A stretch of DNA of 64,000 nt from the NCBI RefSeq assembly GCF_030680395.1, contig NZ_JAUXVR010000021.1, positions 1 to 64,000 of the forward strand. The letters run 5' to 3'. Below the pieces are notes generated by a model, which had not been told where the DNA came from, made no database searches, and worked only from the letters and a program-made list of their open reading frames with translations. Below, in pieces: positions 17,768 through 27,678 of the stretch (the first letter of the stretch is position 1; the number at the start of each line of letters is the position of its first letter). The translations under genes were made by a program, and so were the position numbers. The DNA comes from Methylobacter sp. (GTDB taxonomy: Bacteria; Pseudomonadota; Gammaproteobacteria; Methylococcales; Methylomonadaceae).

Positions 17768-18559
17768 TTACCTGTGTAAAATAATTTCCAGTACCAGTTT
17801 GCTGCCAAAGTAAGCCAGCAGCAGCAAAATAAAGCCTGTTAGAGTCCAGCGGACTGCAGTTTTGCCACGCCATCCGTAACGCAGTCGGCCTAGCAAAAGA
17901 CAAGAAAAAATGATCCAGGCGATAATGGACAAAACGGTCTTATGCACTAAATGCTGGGCAAATAAATCTTCAATAAAGATGAAGCCGCTGACCAATGAAA
18001 TGGTCAGAAAAAAAAGCCCTGTGCCGAGCATTTGGAACAATAAAGATTCCATGGTTTGTAGGGAAGGCAATGATTGGATGAAGCGTTTGGGCGGATGGCT
18101 TTTAAGTTGCTGGTCTTGCATGGCGAGCAAAACGGCTTGCAAGGCGGCGATGTTTAGCAGGCTGAACGCGATAATCGAGGTTAATATGTGAACGCTCATC
18201 TGCCAATTGTGGGTATGCAGTAGATGCGGTTTATTGGGTAGATTCAACTCCAGCGCCAACATGATGGCGGCAATAGGAAATATCACGATACCCAGTTTTT
18301 CGACAGGTTTGTTAAATGTCGCCATGAGCAGCAGCAGGGCGACAATCAGTGAGATTAAGGATGCTGTGTTGATGAAGCTAAAGTTGAAGCTGTTGCTTTG
18401 CTGGAAAGCGATAGCGATATATAAAAGGTGTGCGCATACTGCTGCCCAAGCCAGATAAAGCGGTGTGCGTTGTCTTCTGTTCTGATGCGTGTCTCGGGCA
18501 ATAAATAGTGTGCTTGCCAGATAAGTGCAAATTGAAAAGGTAGCGAGTGTGGTGTTCAT
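17768..18559 (-). CDS. ypjD: CcsA/YpjD-like cytochrome c assembly membrane protein
   Basis: 263 residues with about eight hydrophobic segments. It contains the conserved pattern of the CcmC/CcsA/HemX domain, including HNWQMSVHILTSIIAFSLLNIAA and the later LVHKTVLSIIAWIIF, whose histidines may bind haem. The gene is divergent from ffh, which is the standard place of ypjD in gammaproteobacteria. Its exact function is not settled in that group; a link to haem handling or ion homeostasis has been proposed. The start is the first ATG, directly at the hydrophobic N-terminus. Confidence 0.85.
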   Translation of the reverse strand: MNTTLATFSICTYLASTLFIARDTHQNRRQRTPLYLAWAAVCAHLLYIAIAFQQSNSFNFSFINTASLISLIVALLLLMATFNKPVEKLGIVIFPIAAIMLALELNLPNKPHLLHTHNWQMSVHILTSIIAFSLLNIAALQAVLLAMQDQQLKSHPPKRFIQSLPSLQTMESLLFQMLGTGLFFLTISLVSGFIFIEDLFAQHLVHKTVLSIIAWIIFSCLLLGRLRYGWRGKTAVRWTLTGFILLLLAYFGSKLVLEIILHR

Positions 18560-18806
18560 TAGGGTCGTTTTTATTGGTTTGTGATCATATAGATAACACC
18601 ACTGTCAGGTGCGGGCTTATTGCCTGTATGGATGCAGGTAAGGGCATTAGCTTCGCATAACGCGATAAGTCGCTTCGCTGGCGCACCACAAATTCCCTTG
18701 AGTTTAATGCAAAGGCCTTAATGGCTATGTTAATATATCCCGTTAAATAGTCCTAACGCATTTGTGTTAGTGAATGGTTTCCTTCAGATTTAATAAAGAC
18801 ACTGAT

Positions 18807-20168
18807 ATGTTTGATAATTTAACCGATCGATTAAGTAGCACGCTTAAAAAAATTAAAGGTCAGGGGCGCTTGACTGAAGACAATATCAAGGACACTCTGC
18901 GCGAAGTGCGCATGGCTTTACTTGAGGCTGATGTCGCTTTGCCGGTGGTTACGGACTTTATTGAGCGTGTCAAAGTGGGCGCGTTAGGTCAGGAAGTTCA
19001 GGCCAGTCTTTCGCCGGGTCAATCGCTGATTAAGCTGGTTCAGGCTGAACTGATTAGTGTTATGGGTGAGGCAAACGAAAAGCTGAATCTTAATGCCGTT
19101 CCTCCTGCGATCATTTTAATGGCAGGTTTGCAAGGTGCCGGTAAAACTACGACGGTGGCCAAATTAGGTCGCTGGTTAAAAGAAAATCAAAAGAAAAAAG
19201 TCGGCGTAGTCAGTGCCGACGTTTATCGCCCTGCGGCTATTAAGCAGTTGCAGATGCTTGCAAATGAGCTTTCTCTAGAGTTTTTTGAAAGTGATATTTC
19301 ACAAAAGCCAGTTGATATCGCTAAAAATGCGATTGAAGCGGCTAAGAAAAAATTTCTTGATGTAATTATTATTGATACCGCCGGTCGTCTTCATATTGAT
19401 GATGAAATGATGGGCGAGATTAAAGAATTGCATGCGGCAATCAACCCTGTCGAAACCTTATTTGTTGTTGACAGTATGACTGGGCAGGATGCCGCGATTA
19501 CCGCAAAAGCCTTTAATGATGCCCTGCCGTTGACCGGGATTATCCTGACCAAGGCGGATGGTGATGCGCGAGGCGGTGCGGCGTTGTCTATACGTCATAT
19601 TACCGGTAAGCCGATCAAGTTTATCGGGATGGGCGAGAAAACCGATGCTTTGGAGCCTTTCTATCCGGATCGTATCGCATCCCGTATTTTGGGTATGGGC
19701 GATGTGCTGGGCTTGATTGAAGAGATTGAGCAGAAAGTTGATAAGGAAAAGGCCGAGAAGCTCGTCAAAAAACTGCAAAAGGGCAAGGCTTTTGATCTGG
19801 AAGATTTTCGTGAGCAATTGCAGCAAATGCAGAATATGGGCGGAGTTGGCTCTATGCTCGATAAATTACCTGGCATGAGCAGCATCCCCCAAGAAATGAA
19901 AGACAAGGTTAATGACAAGGAATTATCGCGTCAGATTGCGGTGATTAATTCCATGACCATGAAAGAAAGACGATATCCTGATTTGATTAAAGGCAATCGG
20001 AAAAAGCGCATTGCTGACGGTTGCGGGCAACAGTTATCGGATGTTAATCGTATCTTGAAGCAGTTTATGATGATGCAGAAAATGATGAAGCGCTTCAAAG
20101 CGGGCAATATGGCGAATATGATGCGGGGCATAAAAAATAATGTGCGCGGCATGGGTATGAGAAGGTAA
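18807..20168 (+). CDS. ffh: Signal recognition particle protein Ffh
   Basis: GTPase of the signal recognition particle that brings inner-membrane proteins to FtsY. MFDNLTDRLSSTLKKIKGQG is the canonical start, so the ATG at 18807 is preferred over an upstream ATG at 18774. NG domain: P-loop GLQGAGKTTTVAKL (about 107-120), DTAGR, and TKADGDARGG. The C-terminal Met-rich M domain (NMGGVGSMLDKLPGM; FMMMQKMMKRFKAGNMANMMRG) binds 4.5S RNA and signal peptides. The 453 residues are of normal length. Confidence 0.96.
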   Translation: MFDNLTDRLSSTLKKIKGQGRLTEDNIKDTLREVRMALLEADVALPVVTDFIERVKVGALGQEVQASLSPGQSLIKLVQAELISVMGEANEKLNLNAVPPAIILMAGLQGAGKTTTVAKLGRWLKENQKKKVGVVSADVYRPAAIKQLQMLANELSLEFFESDISQKPVDIAKNAIEAAKKKFLDVIIIDTAGRLHIDDEMMGEIKELHAAINPVETLFVVDSMTGQDAAITAKAFNDALPLTGIILTKADGDARGGAALSIRHITGKPIKFIGMGEKTDALEPFYPDRIASRILGMGDVLGLIEEIEQKVDKEKAEKLVKKLQKGKAFDLEDFREQLQQMQNMGGVGSMLDKLPGMSSIPQEMKDKVNDKELSRQIAVINSMTMKERRYPDLIKGNRKKRIADGCGQQLSDVNRILKQFMMMQKMMKRFKAGNMANMMRGIKNNVRGMGMRR

Positions 20169-20306
20169 TTATTGTTGCGTTAATGACGGCTTATTCGATG
20201 GCTAAAGTGAATGAATTTGACGGGATGTGCGTTGTTCTTTACTTATAGAGAAAATCGAGTAAAATAAGTCGATTAAATTTTGACTAAATGTTTTTGAGGA
20301 ACTTAG

Positions 20307-20558
20307 ATGGTAACCATTCGTCTTTCTAGAGGTGGCGCGAAAAATCGTCCTTTCTATCACGTTGTTGTAACCGATAGCAGAAGCGGCCGTGACGGTCGTT
20401 ATATTGAACGTCTTGGTTTTTTTAACCCCTTGGCGCGCGGCAATGAAGAAAAATTGCGTTTAGATTGTGATCGCGTTGATCATTGGAAAGCCAATGGCGC
20501 ACAGCCTTCTGATCGCGTTGCGAAATTGATTAAAGACGCACGTAAAGCGGCGGCATAA
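20307..20558 (+). CDS. rpsP: 30S ribosomal protein S16
   Basis: 83 residues, full length. [20 protein letters not shown] and [18 protein letters not shown] are diagnostic. It is the first gene of the rpsP-rimM-trmD-rplS operon. RBS GAGGAA lies about 8 bases before the ATG. Confidence 0.97.
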   Translation: MVTIRLSRGGAKNRPFYHVVVTDSRSGRDGRYIERLGFFNPLARGNEEKLRLDCDRVDHWKANGAQPSDRVAKLIKDARKAAA

Positions 20559-20564
20559 ACTGAG

Positions 20565-21071
20565 TTGTCAGAGCAACAGCATATAAGCGTTGGAAAGCTT
20601 TCCGGCGTTTTTGGCATAAAAGGATGGGTTAAGGTATTTTCCTTCACTGATCCGAGGGAAAATATTTTAACCTATTCTCCTTGGTTGTTGAAAAAAGGCG
20701 ACGATACAAAAACAGTTAATGTTGTTGACGGACAGCTACAGGGTAAGACGATAGTCGCCCAGTTGACCGGTGTTGATGATAGGGATCAAGCAGCAAGCCT
20801 GATGGGCTGGGATATTTTTATAACCCAGGATCAGCTGCCAAAAGCGGCTAAAGGTGAATATTACTGGTCCGATTTGATTGGTTTGAATGTTGAAACCATT
20901 GATGGCGTTCAGTTAGGTGTGGTTGATAGCCTTCTGGAAACTGGTGCTAATGATGTGGTCATTGTCCAGGGAGAGCGAGAGCGGGTCATTCCGTTTTTAC
21001 AGGGACAAACGATAATTAACGTTGATCTGAATGCCGGTAAAATTGTTGTCGATTGGGATCCTGAGTTTTAA
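20565..21071 (+). CDS. rimM: Ribosome maturation factor RimM
   Basis: 168 residues. It binds S19 and assists maturation of the 30S head. The N-terminal RimM domain begins [22 protein letters not shown]. The C-terminal PRC-barrel contains [16 protein letters not shown] and [12 protein letters not shown] and ends near [23 protein letters not shown]. The start is a TTG at 20565, only 6 bases after rpsP, and no ATG is available before the conserved domain. The weak start may lower its yield relative to S16, as is common in this operon. Confidence 0.95.
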   Translation: MSEQQHISVGKLSGVFGIKGWVKVFSFTDPRENILTYSPWLLKKGDDTKTVNVVDGQLQGKTIVAQLTGVDDRDQAASLMGWDIFITQDQLPKAAKGEYYWSDLIGLNVETIDGVQLGVVDSLLETGANDVVIVQGERERVIPFLQGQTIINVDLNAGKIVVDWDPEF

Positions 21072-21079
21072 TTAACAGC

Positions 21080-21817
21080 ATGCGTTTTGACGTTGTAACA
21101 TTATTTCCGGAAATGGTGACAGCGGCTGCGGGTTACGGTGTAACCGGGAGAGCAATCGAACGCAAGATAGTCAGTTTGTCGGTATGGAACCCTCGGGATT
21201 ATACCCACGACAGACACAGAACTGTTGACGATCGTCCTTATGGCGGTGGCCCTGGCATGGTTATGAAGTATCAGCCGTTACATGATGCGGTTAGCGGTGC
21301 CAAACAGGCGTGCGCTGAGATCACCAAAGTGATCTATTTGAGTCCGCAAGGCAAACCGATTACTCAGGCTTTGTTAGCCGAAGCCTGTAAAGTATCGCAA
21401 TTGATTTTGGTTGCGGGGCGTTATGAAGGTATTGATGAGCGCTTTGTCGAGTTGGATTGCGACGATGAATGGTCTATCGGTGACTATGTTATCAGTGGCG
21501 GTGAACTTGCAGCATTGGTAATCATTGATGCGGTGACCCGGTTGCTGCCGGGTGTGCTTGGTGATGAAGACTCGGCCCAGCAGGACTCTCACAGTGATGG
21601 TTTGCTGGATTGTCCTCACTTTACCAGGCCTGAACAGATTGAAGGACGTTCGGTGCCGGAGGTTTTACTAGGTGGCAATCACGCGGATATAGGCCGCTGG
21701 CGAATGAAACAGGCTTTGGGACGAACCTGGCAGAGACGACCGGATTTGTTGGAAAAAAAGAATTTGAGTGCAGAGCAGGAAAATTTGCTTAGAGAGTTTA
21801 TTGTGGAGTTGGTTTAA
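21080..21817 (+). CDS. trmD: tRNA (guanine-N1)-methyltransferase TrmD
   Basis: 245 residues. It methylates G37 of tRNAs next to the anticodon, using SAM bound in a trefoil knot. Visible motifs: [12 protein letters not shown] at the start, [31 protein letters not shown], and the knot segment [21 protein letters not shown]. Its normal length and position in the rpsP-rplS operon make the call secure. Confidence 0.97.
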   Translation: MRFDVVTLFPEMVTAAAGYGVTGRAIERKIVSLSVWNPRDYTHDRHRTVDDRPYGGGPGMVMKYQPLHDAVSGAKQACAEITKVIYLSPQGKPITQALLAEACKVSQLILVAGRYEGIDERFVELDCDDEWSIGDYVISGGELAALVIIDAVTRLLPGVLGDEDSAQQDSHSDGLLDCPHFTRPEQIEGRSVPEVLLGGNHADIGRWRMKQALGRTWQRRPDLLEKKNLSAEQENLLREFIVELV

Positions 21818-21831
21818 ATTAAGGTGTAGTA

Positions 21832-22173
21832 ATGAGCAATATTATTGATGAATTGGAAGCGGAACAACTGAAACAGATTCCTGACTTTGGTCCAGGTGAC
21901 ACGGTTGTTGTACAAGTTAAGGTAAAAGAAGGCGAGCGTGAAAGAATTCAGGCTTTTGAAGGTATCGTAATTGCAAAACGTAATCGCGGATTAAACTCAG
22001 CTTTCACAGTAAGAAAAATTTCTCACGGTACCGGTGTTGAGCGTGTTTTTCAGACTCACAGCCCTATCATTAGCGAGATCAACGTTAAGCGTCGCGGCGA
22101 TGTACGTCGTGCCAAGTTGTATTACTTGCGTGACCTGACGGGTAAAGCGGCTCGTATTAAAGAAAAACTTTAA
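21832..22173 (+). CDS. rplS: 50S ribosomal protein L19
   Basis: 113 residues, full length. The diagnostic stretches are [41 protein letters not shown] and [18 protein letters not shown]. It is the last gene of the operon and is followed by a strong intrinsic terminator. Confidence 0.97.
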   Translation: MSNIIDELEAEQLKQIPDFGPGDTVVVQVKVKEGERERIQAFEGIVIAKRNRGLNSAFTVRKISHGTGVERVFQTHSPIISEINVKRRGDVRRAKLYYLRDLTGKAARIKEKL

Positions 22174-22194
22174 TCAAGCTGGTTTGCATGAAAT

Positions 22195-22223
22195 AAAAAA
22201 GGCAGCTTAAGCTGCCTTTTTTT
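22195..22223 (+). terminator. Intrinsic terminator of the rpsP-rplS operon
   Basis: GGCAGCTTAAGCTGCC perfect hairpin (22201-22216) followed by TTTTTTT, and preceded by an A-run, so it may also work in reverse. Confidence 0.92.
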
Positions 22224-22330
22224 ATGGATAATGATTCGGCTTGGTTGCATATTTAAGCCTAAAATTGTAGATTTCTTTTATGCGTTAATTGCTATTTACC
22301 GAATGCTTAAAATCATTCAGGACTTGTTTA

Positions 22331-22816
22331 ATGCCGTTTATAATTCAATGGGTAGAAAGCTGCTCCGGAGCAGAGGATGTTGTAAAGCTTCAGACGCCGG
22401 CAGGACAGCTTATTCTATATAGCCAGCAAGGCGTGATTAGCAAAACAGACTGGGGGTTGGGTGATTGTCCGAATCAGTCCGGTGAACATGAATTAAATCA
22501 GTATTGGCAGAATGCCGATAAACGCATTAACGTTAAATTGTTAAAACAGGGCAGCGTCTACCGAAACCAAGTCTGGGCTGCACTTTGCCAAATACCTTTT
22601 GGCGAAACCATGACTTATTCTGCATTGGCAAAAAAAATAGGTTCATCGGCGCGAGCAGTCGGCAATGCGTGCCGGGATAATCCCTATGCTTTAATCATTC
22701 CTTGTCACCGGGTGGTTTCCGTTTCAGGCATGGGCGGCTATTGCGGACAAACCGAAGGTGATTTAATGGCAATAAAACACAAATTGCTGGAATTTGAAGC
22801 AAGTCATAAAAAATGA
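22331..22816 (+). CDS. ogt: Methylated-DNA--protein-cysteine methyltransferase
   Basis: About 161 residues from the ATG at 22331. It repairs O6-methylguanine by moving the methyl group to its own cysteine. The acceptor Cys is in ALIIPCHRVVSVSGMGGYCG. The helix-turn-helix part is QVWAALCQIPFGETMTYSALA with the usual SSARAVGNACRDNPYA. The N-terminal domain is of the short Ogt type. Its stop overlaps the xerD start by 4 bp (ATGA). The start is uncertain: an ATG at 22289 would add 14 residues. Confidence 0.92.
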   Translation: MPFIIQWVESCSGAEDVVKLQTPAGQLILYSQQGVISKTDWGLGDCPNQSGEHELNQYWQNADKRINVKLLKQGSVYRNQVWAALCQIPFGETMTYSALAKKIGSSARAVGNACRDNPYALIIPCHRVVSVSGMGGYCGQTEGDLMAIKHKLLEFEASHKK

Positions 22817-23697
22817 ATGCAACCGTTTTGATAGACCAATTTCTCGATGCAGTCTGGGTAGAGCAAGGTTTGAGCGAGAATACGCTTTCGGCCTACGGCA
22901 GTGATTTGAGGATTTTTGCCAAATGGTTGGCGGGAAAGCCGATGCTGGAAGTTGATGGCGGGGCGTTATCAAGCTTTCTTGCCAGTCGCTATAAAGAAGG
23001 GATAGGCAACAGATCTACTGCGCGTATTTTATCCAGTTTACGGCGTTTCTATGGCTACTACATCAGGGAAAACAGCATAAAAGTCGATCCGACCGCCTTG
23101 ATAGAGTCGCCTCGCATCGGTCAGCCGTTGCCTGCATCACTATCTGAAAAGGATGTCGAGTTATTGTTGGATGCGCCTGAAGTTACCAATGCACTGGGCT
23201 TCAGGGATAGAACCATGCTGGAAATGCTGTATGCCACGGGGCTTAGGGTATCGGAACTGGTCAATTTAAAGTTTGAGCAGATCAGTTTTCGGCAAGGCGT
23301 GGTCAGAATCATCGGTAAAGGCAACAAAGAGCGGTTGGTGCCGGTCGGTGAAGAAGCCATGAGTTGGCTGGAGAATTATATGGACCAAGCCAGAAAGACC
23401 ATTTTAGGTGAGCGGCAATGCGATTATTTGTTTGTTACTAACCGGGCGGATAGTATGACAAGGCAGGCTTTTTGGCATATTATCAAACGGCATGCGAAAA
23501 AAGCAGGGATCAGTAAAGAACTGTCACCGCATACGCTAAGACATGCTTTTGCCACGCATTTATTAAATCATGGCGCGGATTTACGCGTAGTACAGTTATT
23601 GCTGGGTCATTCTGATTTATCCACCACGCAAATCTATACCCATATCGCCCGCGAAAGACTCAAAGAATTACATTCAAAATATCATCCAAGAGGATAG
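22813..23697 (+). CDS. xerD: Site-specific tyrosine recombinase XerD
   Basis: 294 residues. With XerC it resolves chromosome dimers at dif under FtsK. The N-terminal SAM-like core-binding domain spans about 1-90 (SENTLSAYGSDLRIFAKWL). The catalytic residues are visible in order: ATGLRVSELVNL (Arg), the IGKGNKERLVPVG lysine hairpin, HTLRHAFATHLL (His-x-x-Arg), GHSDLSTTQIYTHI (His and the nucleophilic Tyr). Length and N-terminus fit XerD better than XerC. Confidence 0.93.
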   Translation: MNATVLIDQFLDAVWVEQGLSENTLSAYGSDLRIFAKWLAGKPMLEVDGGALSSFLASRYKEGIGNRSTARILSSLRRFYGYYIRENSIKVDPTALIESPRIGQPLPASLSEKDVELLLDAPEVTNALGFRDRTMLEMLYATGLRVSELVNLKFEQISFRQGVVRIIGKGNKERLVPVGEEAMSWLENYMDQARKTILGERQCDYLFVTNRADSMTRQAFWHIIKRHAKKAGISKELSPHTLRHAFATHLLNHGADLRVVQLLLGHSDLSTTQIYTHIARERLKELHSKYHPRG

Positions 23698-23702
23698 CAA
23701 AG

Positions 23703-24476
23703 ATGGCTCAAAATATTCACCCGACCGCTTACATAGCACCGGATGTGTCACTGGGAGACAATATTACAGTAGGGCCTTTTGCCGTTATTGAAACAGGCGC
23801 TCAAATGGGTGCTAACTGTCAGGTGGGCGCTCATGCCGTGGTGCACAGTTATGTGAAAATGGGTGACGGCAATATTTTGCATCCGCACGCAGTATTAGGC
23901 GGTTTGCCGCAAGATACCGGATTTAAGGCCGAAACGGTTTCCTGGCTGATTTGTGGCGATAATAACGTTTTTAGAGAGGGCTTTACTGCGCACCGGGCCT
24001 CTAAAGAGCATGCCGAAACGCGCATCGGCTCAGGTTGTTTCTTTATGAATAACAGCCATGTCGCGCATGATTGCACGGTCGGGAATAACACCATATTTGC
24101 TAATAATGTCGCGATTGGCGGGCATGTTGAAGTCGGCAATAATGTTTTCATAGGTGGCGCGGTGGTTGCGCACCAGTTTTGCAGAATCGGTTCGTACGCG
24201 ATAGTGCAGGGCACAACCGGTCTTAATATGGATGTCATCCCCTTTATGCTGATTGGCGGACGCCCCGCCCGGCATTATAAGTTAAACACCGTAGGTTTAC
24301 GACGTGCCGGCATTACCGGCGAGCGCTATAAAGTGCTGTCGGCTGCATTCCGCTTGTTAAAAAACAAACAAAGCCTGGATGCGCTGGAAGAAACCGAAGA
24401 ATTAAAACAATTGAAAAACTGGTTGGCTGTCAAGTCAAAACGTGGATTGCACGGGTTTGTTAATGTGTCGAGCTAG
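23703..24476 (+). CDS. lpxA: UDP-N-acetylglucosamine acyltransferase LpxA
   Basis: 257 residues. First step of lipid A synthesis: moves the hydroxyacyl chain from ACP to UDP-GlcNAc. The left-handed beta-helix hexads start at IHPTAYIAPDVSLGDNITVGPFAVIE. The catalytic His is in MNNSHVAHDCTVGN, and the product-length region follows near GGHVEVGNNVFIGG. The C-terminal helical part (RLLKNKQSLDALEETEELKQL) is normal. It stands alone here rather than in the usual lpxD-fabZ-lpxA-lpxB run. Its stop codon lies at the very edge of the second MITE. Confidence 0.95.
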   Translation: MAQNIHPTAYIAPDVSLGDNITVGPFAVIETGAQMGANCQVGAHAVVHSYVKMGDGNILHPHAVLGGLPQDTGFKAETVSWLICGDNNVFREGFTAHRASKEHAETRIGSGCFFMNNSHVAHDCTVGNNTIFANNVAIGGHVEVGNNVFIGGAVVAHQFCRIGSYAIVQGTTGLNMDVIPFMLIGGRPARHYKLNTVGLRRAGITGERYKVLSAAFRLLKNKQSLDALEETEELKQLKNWLAVKSKRGLHGFVNVSS

Positions 24477-24627
24477 TACTCAGCCAGTCTTGTTATGTCG
24501 TGTAAAAATTGTTTAGCTCAGCGTAAATCCGCTCATCTCATTCGACAAGCTCATGACAGGCTTTGACAGGATCAGGACGAACGGATTTACTTTCACCCGT
24601 CAAAATAGAATTGACTGAGTACTAGTC
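24474..24627 (-). mobile_element. 150-bp MITE-like element, copy 2 (inverted)
   Basis: This is the reverse complement of the element at 4502-4653, with a handful of substitutions. Ends CTAGTACTCAGCCAGTC and GACTGAGTACTAG form the terminal inverted repeats, with TA on both outer sides. It touches the lpxA stop codon, so the TAG of lpxA may come from the element end or its target duplication. Confidence 0.8.
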
Positions 24628-24815
24628 GGATATCATTAAAATAATTGTTTTATCTTATTTCCATGCGTCGGTGTGGGAGCGTCGATCATTGCGTCCGCAA
24701 ATTAAATTTATACTGAAAAATCAACCTTGTCCGGCTTAAGCCTCCGGTATCTGGTATCATTACCATTCGAATTACGGCACTTCGCCGCCATTCACGTCAA
24801 TATAAAGAGCCCTTA
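24628..24815. other. Leader of dbpA
   Basis: With the MITE this makes a gap of about 340 bases between lpxA and dbpA. Apart from the MITE I see no gene and no clear promoter. Confidence 0.4.
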
Positions 24816-26204
24816 GTGAGTACTGCCAAATTTTCATCCCTAGCTTTAAAACCCGCCCTGCTTGAAAATATTGAATCCCTGGGTTATACCCACCTAACGC
24901 CCATTCAAGCGGAGAGTCTGCCGCATATCCTTGAGGGCAGAGACGTGATTGCACAGGCTAAAACCGGTAGTGGTAAAACCGCCGCGTTTGGTATTGGCTT
25001 GTTGTCCAAGCTGGACTTGAACAGTTTTAGAGTTCAGGCAATGGTTGTCTGTCCAACCCGGGAACTTGCCGATCAGGTCTGCAAGGAAATCCGGCGATTG
25101 GCTCGATTCACGCAAAATATTAAAGTGCTGACCTTGTGCGGCGGCGTGCCTTTCGGGCCGCAGTTGGGGTCGTTGGAGCATGGCGTTCATGTAGTTGTCG
25201 GCACGCCCGGACGGTTACAGGAACATTTGCGCAAACGCAGCTTACGTTTAAGTAATCTTAAGGTGCTGGTGCTGGATGAGGCAGACCGGATGTTGGATAT
25301 GGGCTTTGAAGAGGCTATTACGGATGTGATTTCATATGCACCGACACATCGGCAAACGCTTCTTTTTTCAGCAACTTATAGCGATCCTATTCGGGAAATA
25401 AGTCAGAAGTTTCAGTTTAAGCCTGTTTCCGTCAGTATTGAAACCAGCCATCACGACAGCGATATTGAGCAACGTTTTTATCAGGTGGAAAAGTCAAAAA
25501 GGACAAGCGCACTGGGTTATCTTTTATCCTACTATCGGCCCGAATCGACCGTAATTTTTTGCAATACCAAAAGAGATTGTCAAGATGTGGCGAGTTCGCT
25601 TGAAAACAGCGGTTTTACCGTTCAGGCGCTGCATGGCGATCTGGAACAAAAGGATCGGGATCAGGTATTAGTGCGCTTTTCCAATAAGAGCTGCTCCGTT
25701 CTGGTTGCGACGGACGTCGCAGCGCGAGGTCTGGATATCAAGGATATGCAGGCGGTGATTAATTATGAATTGCCTTGGGATCCTGAAATCTACGTGCATC
25801 GGATTGGGCGTACCGGTCGCGCCGGTAAAAAAGGCCTGGCGTTAAGTTTATGCACGGAACAGGAATTAAATCGGGTTAAAGCTATTGAGGAGTACCAAGC
25901 TATTCCCGCAAAGTGGGACGAAGTGGCGCCTTTTCAAATGAGTCATGAGCAGCGCTTTGAGCCGCCGATGGTGACTTTGTGGATTGACGGCGGACGCAAA
26001 AATAAGGTGCGTCCTGGCGACATACTGGGTGCTTTAACCGGTGACGCAGGGATCGCAGGCAGTGAAGTGGGCAAAATTGATATTTTTGATGGCCATGCTT
26101 ACGTGGCTATCAAGCGTGACAGTGTTGATAAGGCTTTGGCTTGCTTGAGAAACGGCAAAATAAAAGGCCGCAATTTTAATGTCCGTAAATCCCAATGGGG
26201 ATGA
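24816..26204 (+). CDS. dbpA: ATP-dependent RNA helicase DbpA
   Basis: 462-residue DEAD-box helicase that acts on 23S rRNA hairpin 92 during 50S assembly. Motifs: Q-motif GYTHLTPIQAESLP, Walker [57 protein letters not shown] and [10 protein letters not shown]. The C-terminal extension (VTLWIDGGRKNKVRPGDIL, then ALTGDAGIAGSEVGKIDIFD) is the DbpA RNA-binding domain, which separates it from RhlE and SrmB. The start is GTG at 24816, followed by the usual short SALAFSSL-like segment. Confidence 0.95.
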   Translation: MSTAKFSSLALKPALLENIESLGYTHLTPIQAESLPHILEGRDVIAQAKTGSGKTAAFGIGLLSKLDLNSFRVQAMVVCPTRELADQVCKEIRRLARFTQNIKVLTLCGGVPFGPQLGSLEHGVHVVVGTPGRLQEHLRKRSLRLSNLKVLVLDEADRMLDMGFEEAITDVISYAPTHRQTLLFSATYSDPIREISQKFQFKPVSVSIETSHHDSDIEQRFYQVEKSKRTSALGYLLSYYRPESTVIFCNTKRDCQDVASSLENSGFTVQALHGDLEQKDRDQVLVRFSNKSCSVLVATDVAARGLDIKDMQAVINYELPWDPEIYVHRIGRTGRAGKKGLALSLCTEQELNRVKAIEEYQAIPAKWDEVAPFQMSHEQRFEPPMVTLWIDGGRKNKVRPGDILGALTGDAGIAGSEVGKIDIFDGHAYVAIKRDSVDKALACLRNGKIKGRNFNVRKSQWG

Positions 26205-26257
26205 GTCGTCGCGTTAGCGCAACGCAACCTCAGAGGCATTAGTAGATTAAGAGCATG

Positions 26258-26321
26258 TCACCACGAAAACACGAAAAAGGATCAAGGCAATAACTTCGCG
26301 CTCTTCGTGTCTTCGTGGTGA
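26258..26321. repeat. Inverted repeat between convergent helicase genes
   Basis: TCACCACGAAAACACGAA and TTCGTGTCTTCGTGGTGA pair in 17 of 18 positions around a loop of about 28 bases. A weaker outer match (GTAGATTA / AATCTAC) extends it. The CACCACGAAGACACGAAG type of palindrome looks like a dispersed bacterial repeat. It may also serve as a bidirectional end of transcription. Confidence 0.7.
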
Positions 26322-26418
26322 ACTAATCAATCTACTTATATTTTATTGATTGAATATATGGCTTTTTGTTTAAATTGATGCGTATGAGATTTAGCGCAAC
26401 GTAATCCAACCCGAAAAG

Positions 26419-27678
26419 CTAAACGCTTTTTGCTCTAGGCCTGTTTCTGGGCTGATTAGCGCTGGGTTTGCGGGCTTGATTTGAGTTTCTGGCAGGGCGC
26501 GGACCTCGTGGCGGCTCTGGTGGCATTGGCGGAGCAACTGCGGCGGCCTCAAAGCCGGCAATTTGTTCTCGTTTAATCTCTTTCCCGATCAGTTTTTCAA
26601 CCAAGCGCAAAAAACTGTATTCATCATGGGAGACCAGCGATATGGCTTGGCCTTCCTCGCCTGCACGGCCGGTGCGGCCTATTCTATGAACATAATCTTC
26701 CGGCGCTCGGGGCAATTCAAAATTGACCACATGAGGCAGCAGGTTGATATCAATGCCGCGTGCCGCCACATCGGTCGCTACCAGCACCCTGATTTCACCG
26801 GCTTTAAAACCTGACAATGCACTGGTTCTGGCACCCTGGCTCTTGTTGCCGTGTATGGCGGCTGCCTTAATGTCAACCTTGTTGAGCTTTTCGGTGAGCC
26901 GATTCGCGCCGTGTTTAGTGGTCGTGAATACCAGAACCTGCTGCCAGTCATGCTCTTTTATCAAATGACAGAGCAGTTCTGTTTTATTCGCTTTATTAAC
27001 CAGATAAGCAACTTGCTCAACCAATTCTGCCGCGGTATTGCGTGGAGCGACTTCTATTTTTATAGGATTAACCAGAAGCCCGGTTGTGAGCTTACGGATA
27101 TCTTCTGAAAAGGTCGCTGAGAATAACAGATTTTGACGCTTCTTCGGGAGGAAGGCGATAATTTTACGAATATCCCGGATAAATCCCATGTCCAACATGC
27201 GGTCCGCTTCGTCGAGTATCAGTGTTTCTACTTGATCGAGTTTTACCGCATTCTGATTGACCAGGTCTAAAAGTCGACCTGGTGTGGCGACCAATATATC
27301 TACGCCGCCTCTTAATCTCATCATTTGCGGATTGATTTTTACTCCGCCAAAGACAACTTCGGATTTTAAACGCGGATGCAGGTGCGCCCCATACTTATTT
27401 ACCGATTCGCCTATTTGCGCCGCCAGTTCCCTGGTTGGCGTCAGGATTAATACCCTGACCGGCCGGTTATTACCGTAAGCTTTTTGTGATAAGCGGTGCA
27501 GGATGGGTAGAGTGAATCCTGCTGTTTTACCTGTTCCAGTCTGTGCCGCAGCCAGAACATCATGGCCGCCTAAAACGGCTGGAATAGCTTGTGACTGGAT
27601 AGGGGACGGCGTGGTATAGCCGGCATCAGCAATGGCGCGCAGGAGTGGATCAGATAAACCGAGGGTGGTAAATGGCAT
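26419..27678 (-). CDS. rhlE: ATP-dependent RNA helicase RhlE
   Basis: 419-residue DEAD-box helicase. Motifs: [31 protein letters not shown] (Q-motif region), [51 protein letters not shown] and [13 protein letters not shown]. The C-terminal tail is basic and rich in Pro/Arg/Asn ([14 protein letters not shown]), as in RhlE proteins that help ribosome assembly and RNA decay. It is convergent with dbpA, so two helicases of the same superfamily sit tail to tail. A ribosome site is hard to pick, and the start is placed at the ATG before PFTTLGL. Confidence 0.93.
   Translation of the reverse strand: MPFTTLGLSDPLLRAIADAGYTTPSPIQSQAIPAVLGGHDVLAAAQTGTGKTAGFTLPILHRLSQKAYGNNRPVRVLILTPTRELAAQIGESVNKYGAHLHPRLKSEVVFGGVKINPQMMRLRGGVDILVATPGRLLDLVNQNAVKLDQVETLILDEADRMLDMGFIRDIRKIIAFLPKKRQNLLFSATFSEDIRKLTTGLLVNPIKIEVAPRNTAAELVEQVAYLVNKANKTELLCHLIKEHDWQQVLVFTTTKHGANRLTEKLNKVDIKAAAIHGNKSQGARTSALSGFKAGEIRVLVATDVAARGIDINLLPHVVNFELPRAPEDYVHRIGRTGRAGEEGQAISLVSHDEYSFLRLVEKLIGKEIKREQIAGFEAAAVAPPMPPEPPRGPRPARNSNQARKPSANQPRNRPRAKSV

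Noticed and set aside
18560-18806. 4.5S RNA gene near ffh.
   Set aside because: No GGAAGCA-type SRP RNA tetraloop/helix pattern was seen between ypjD and ffh.
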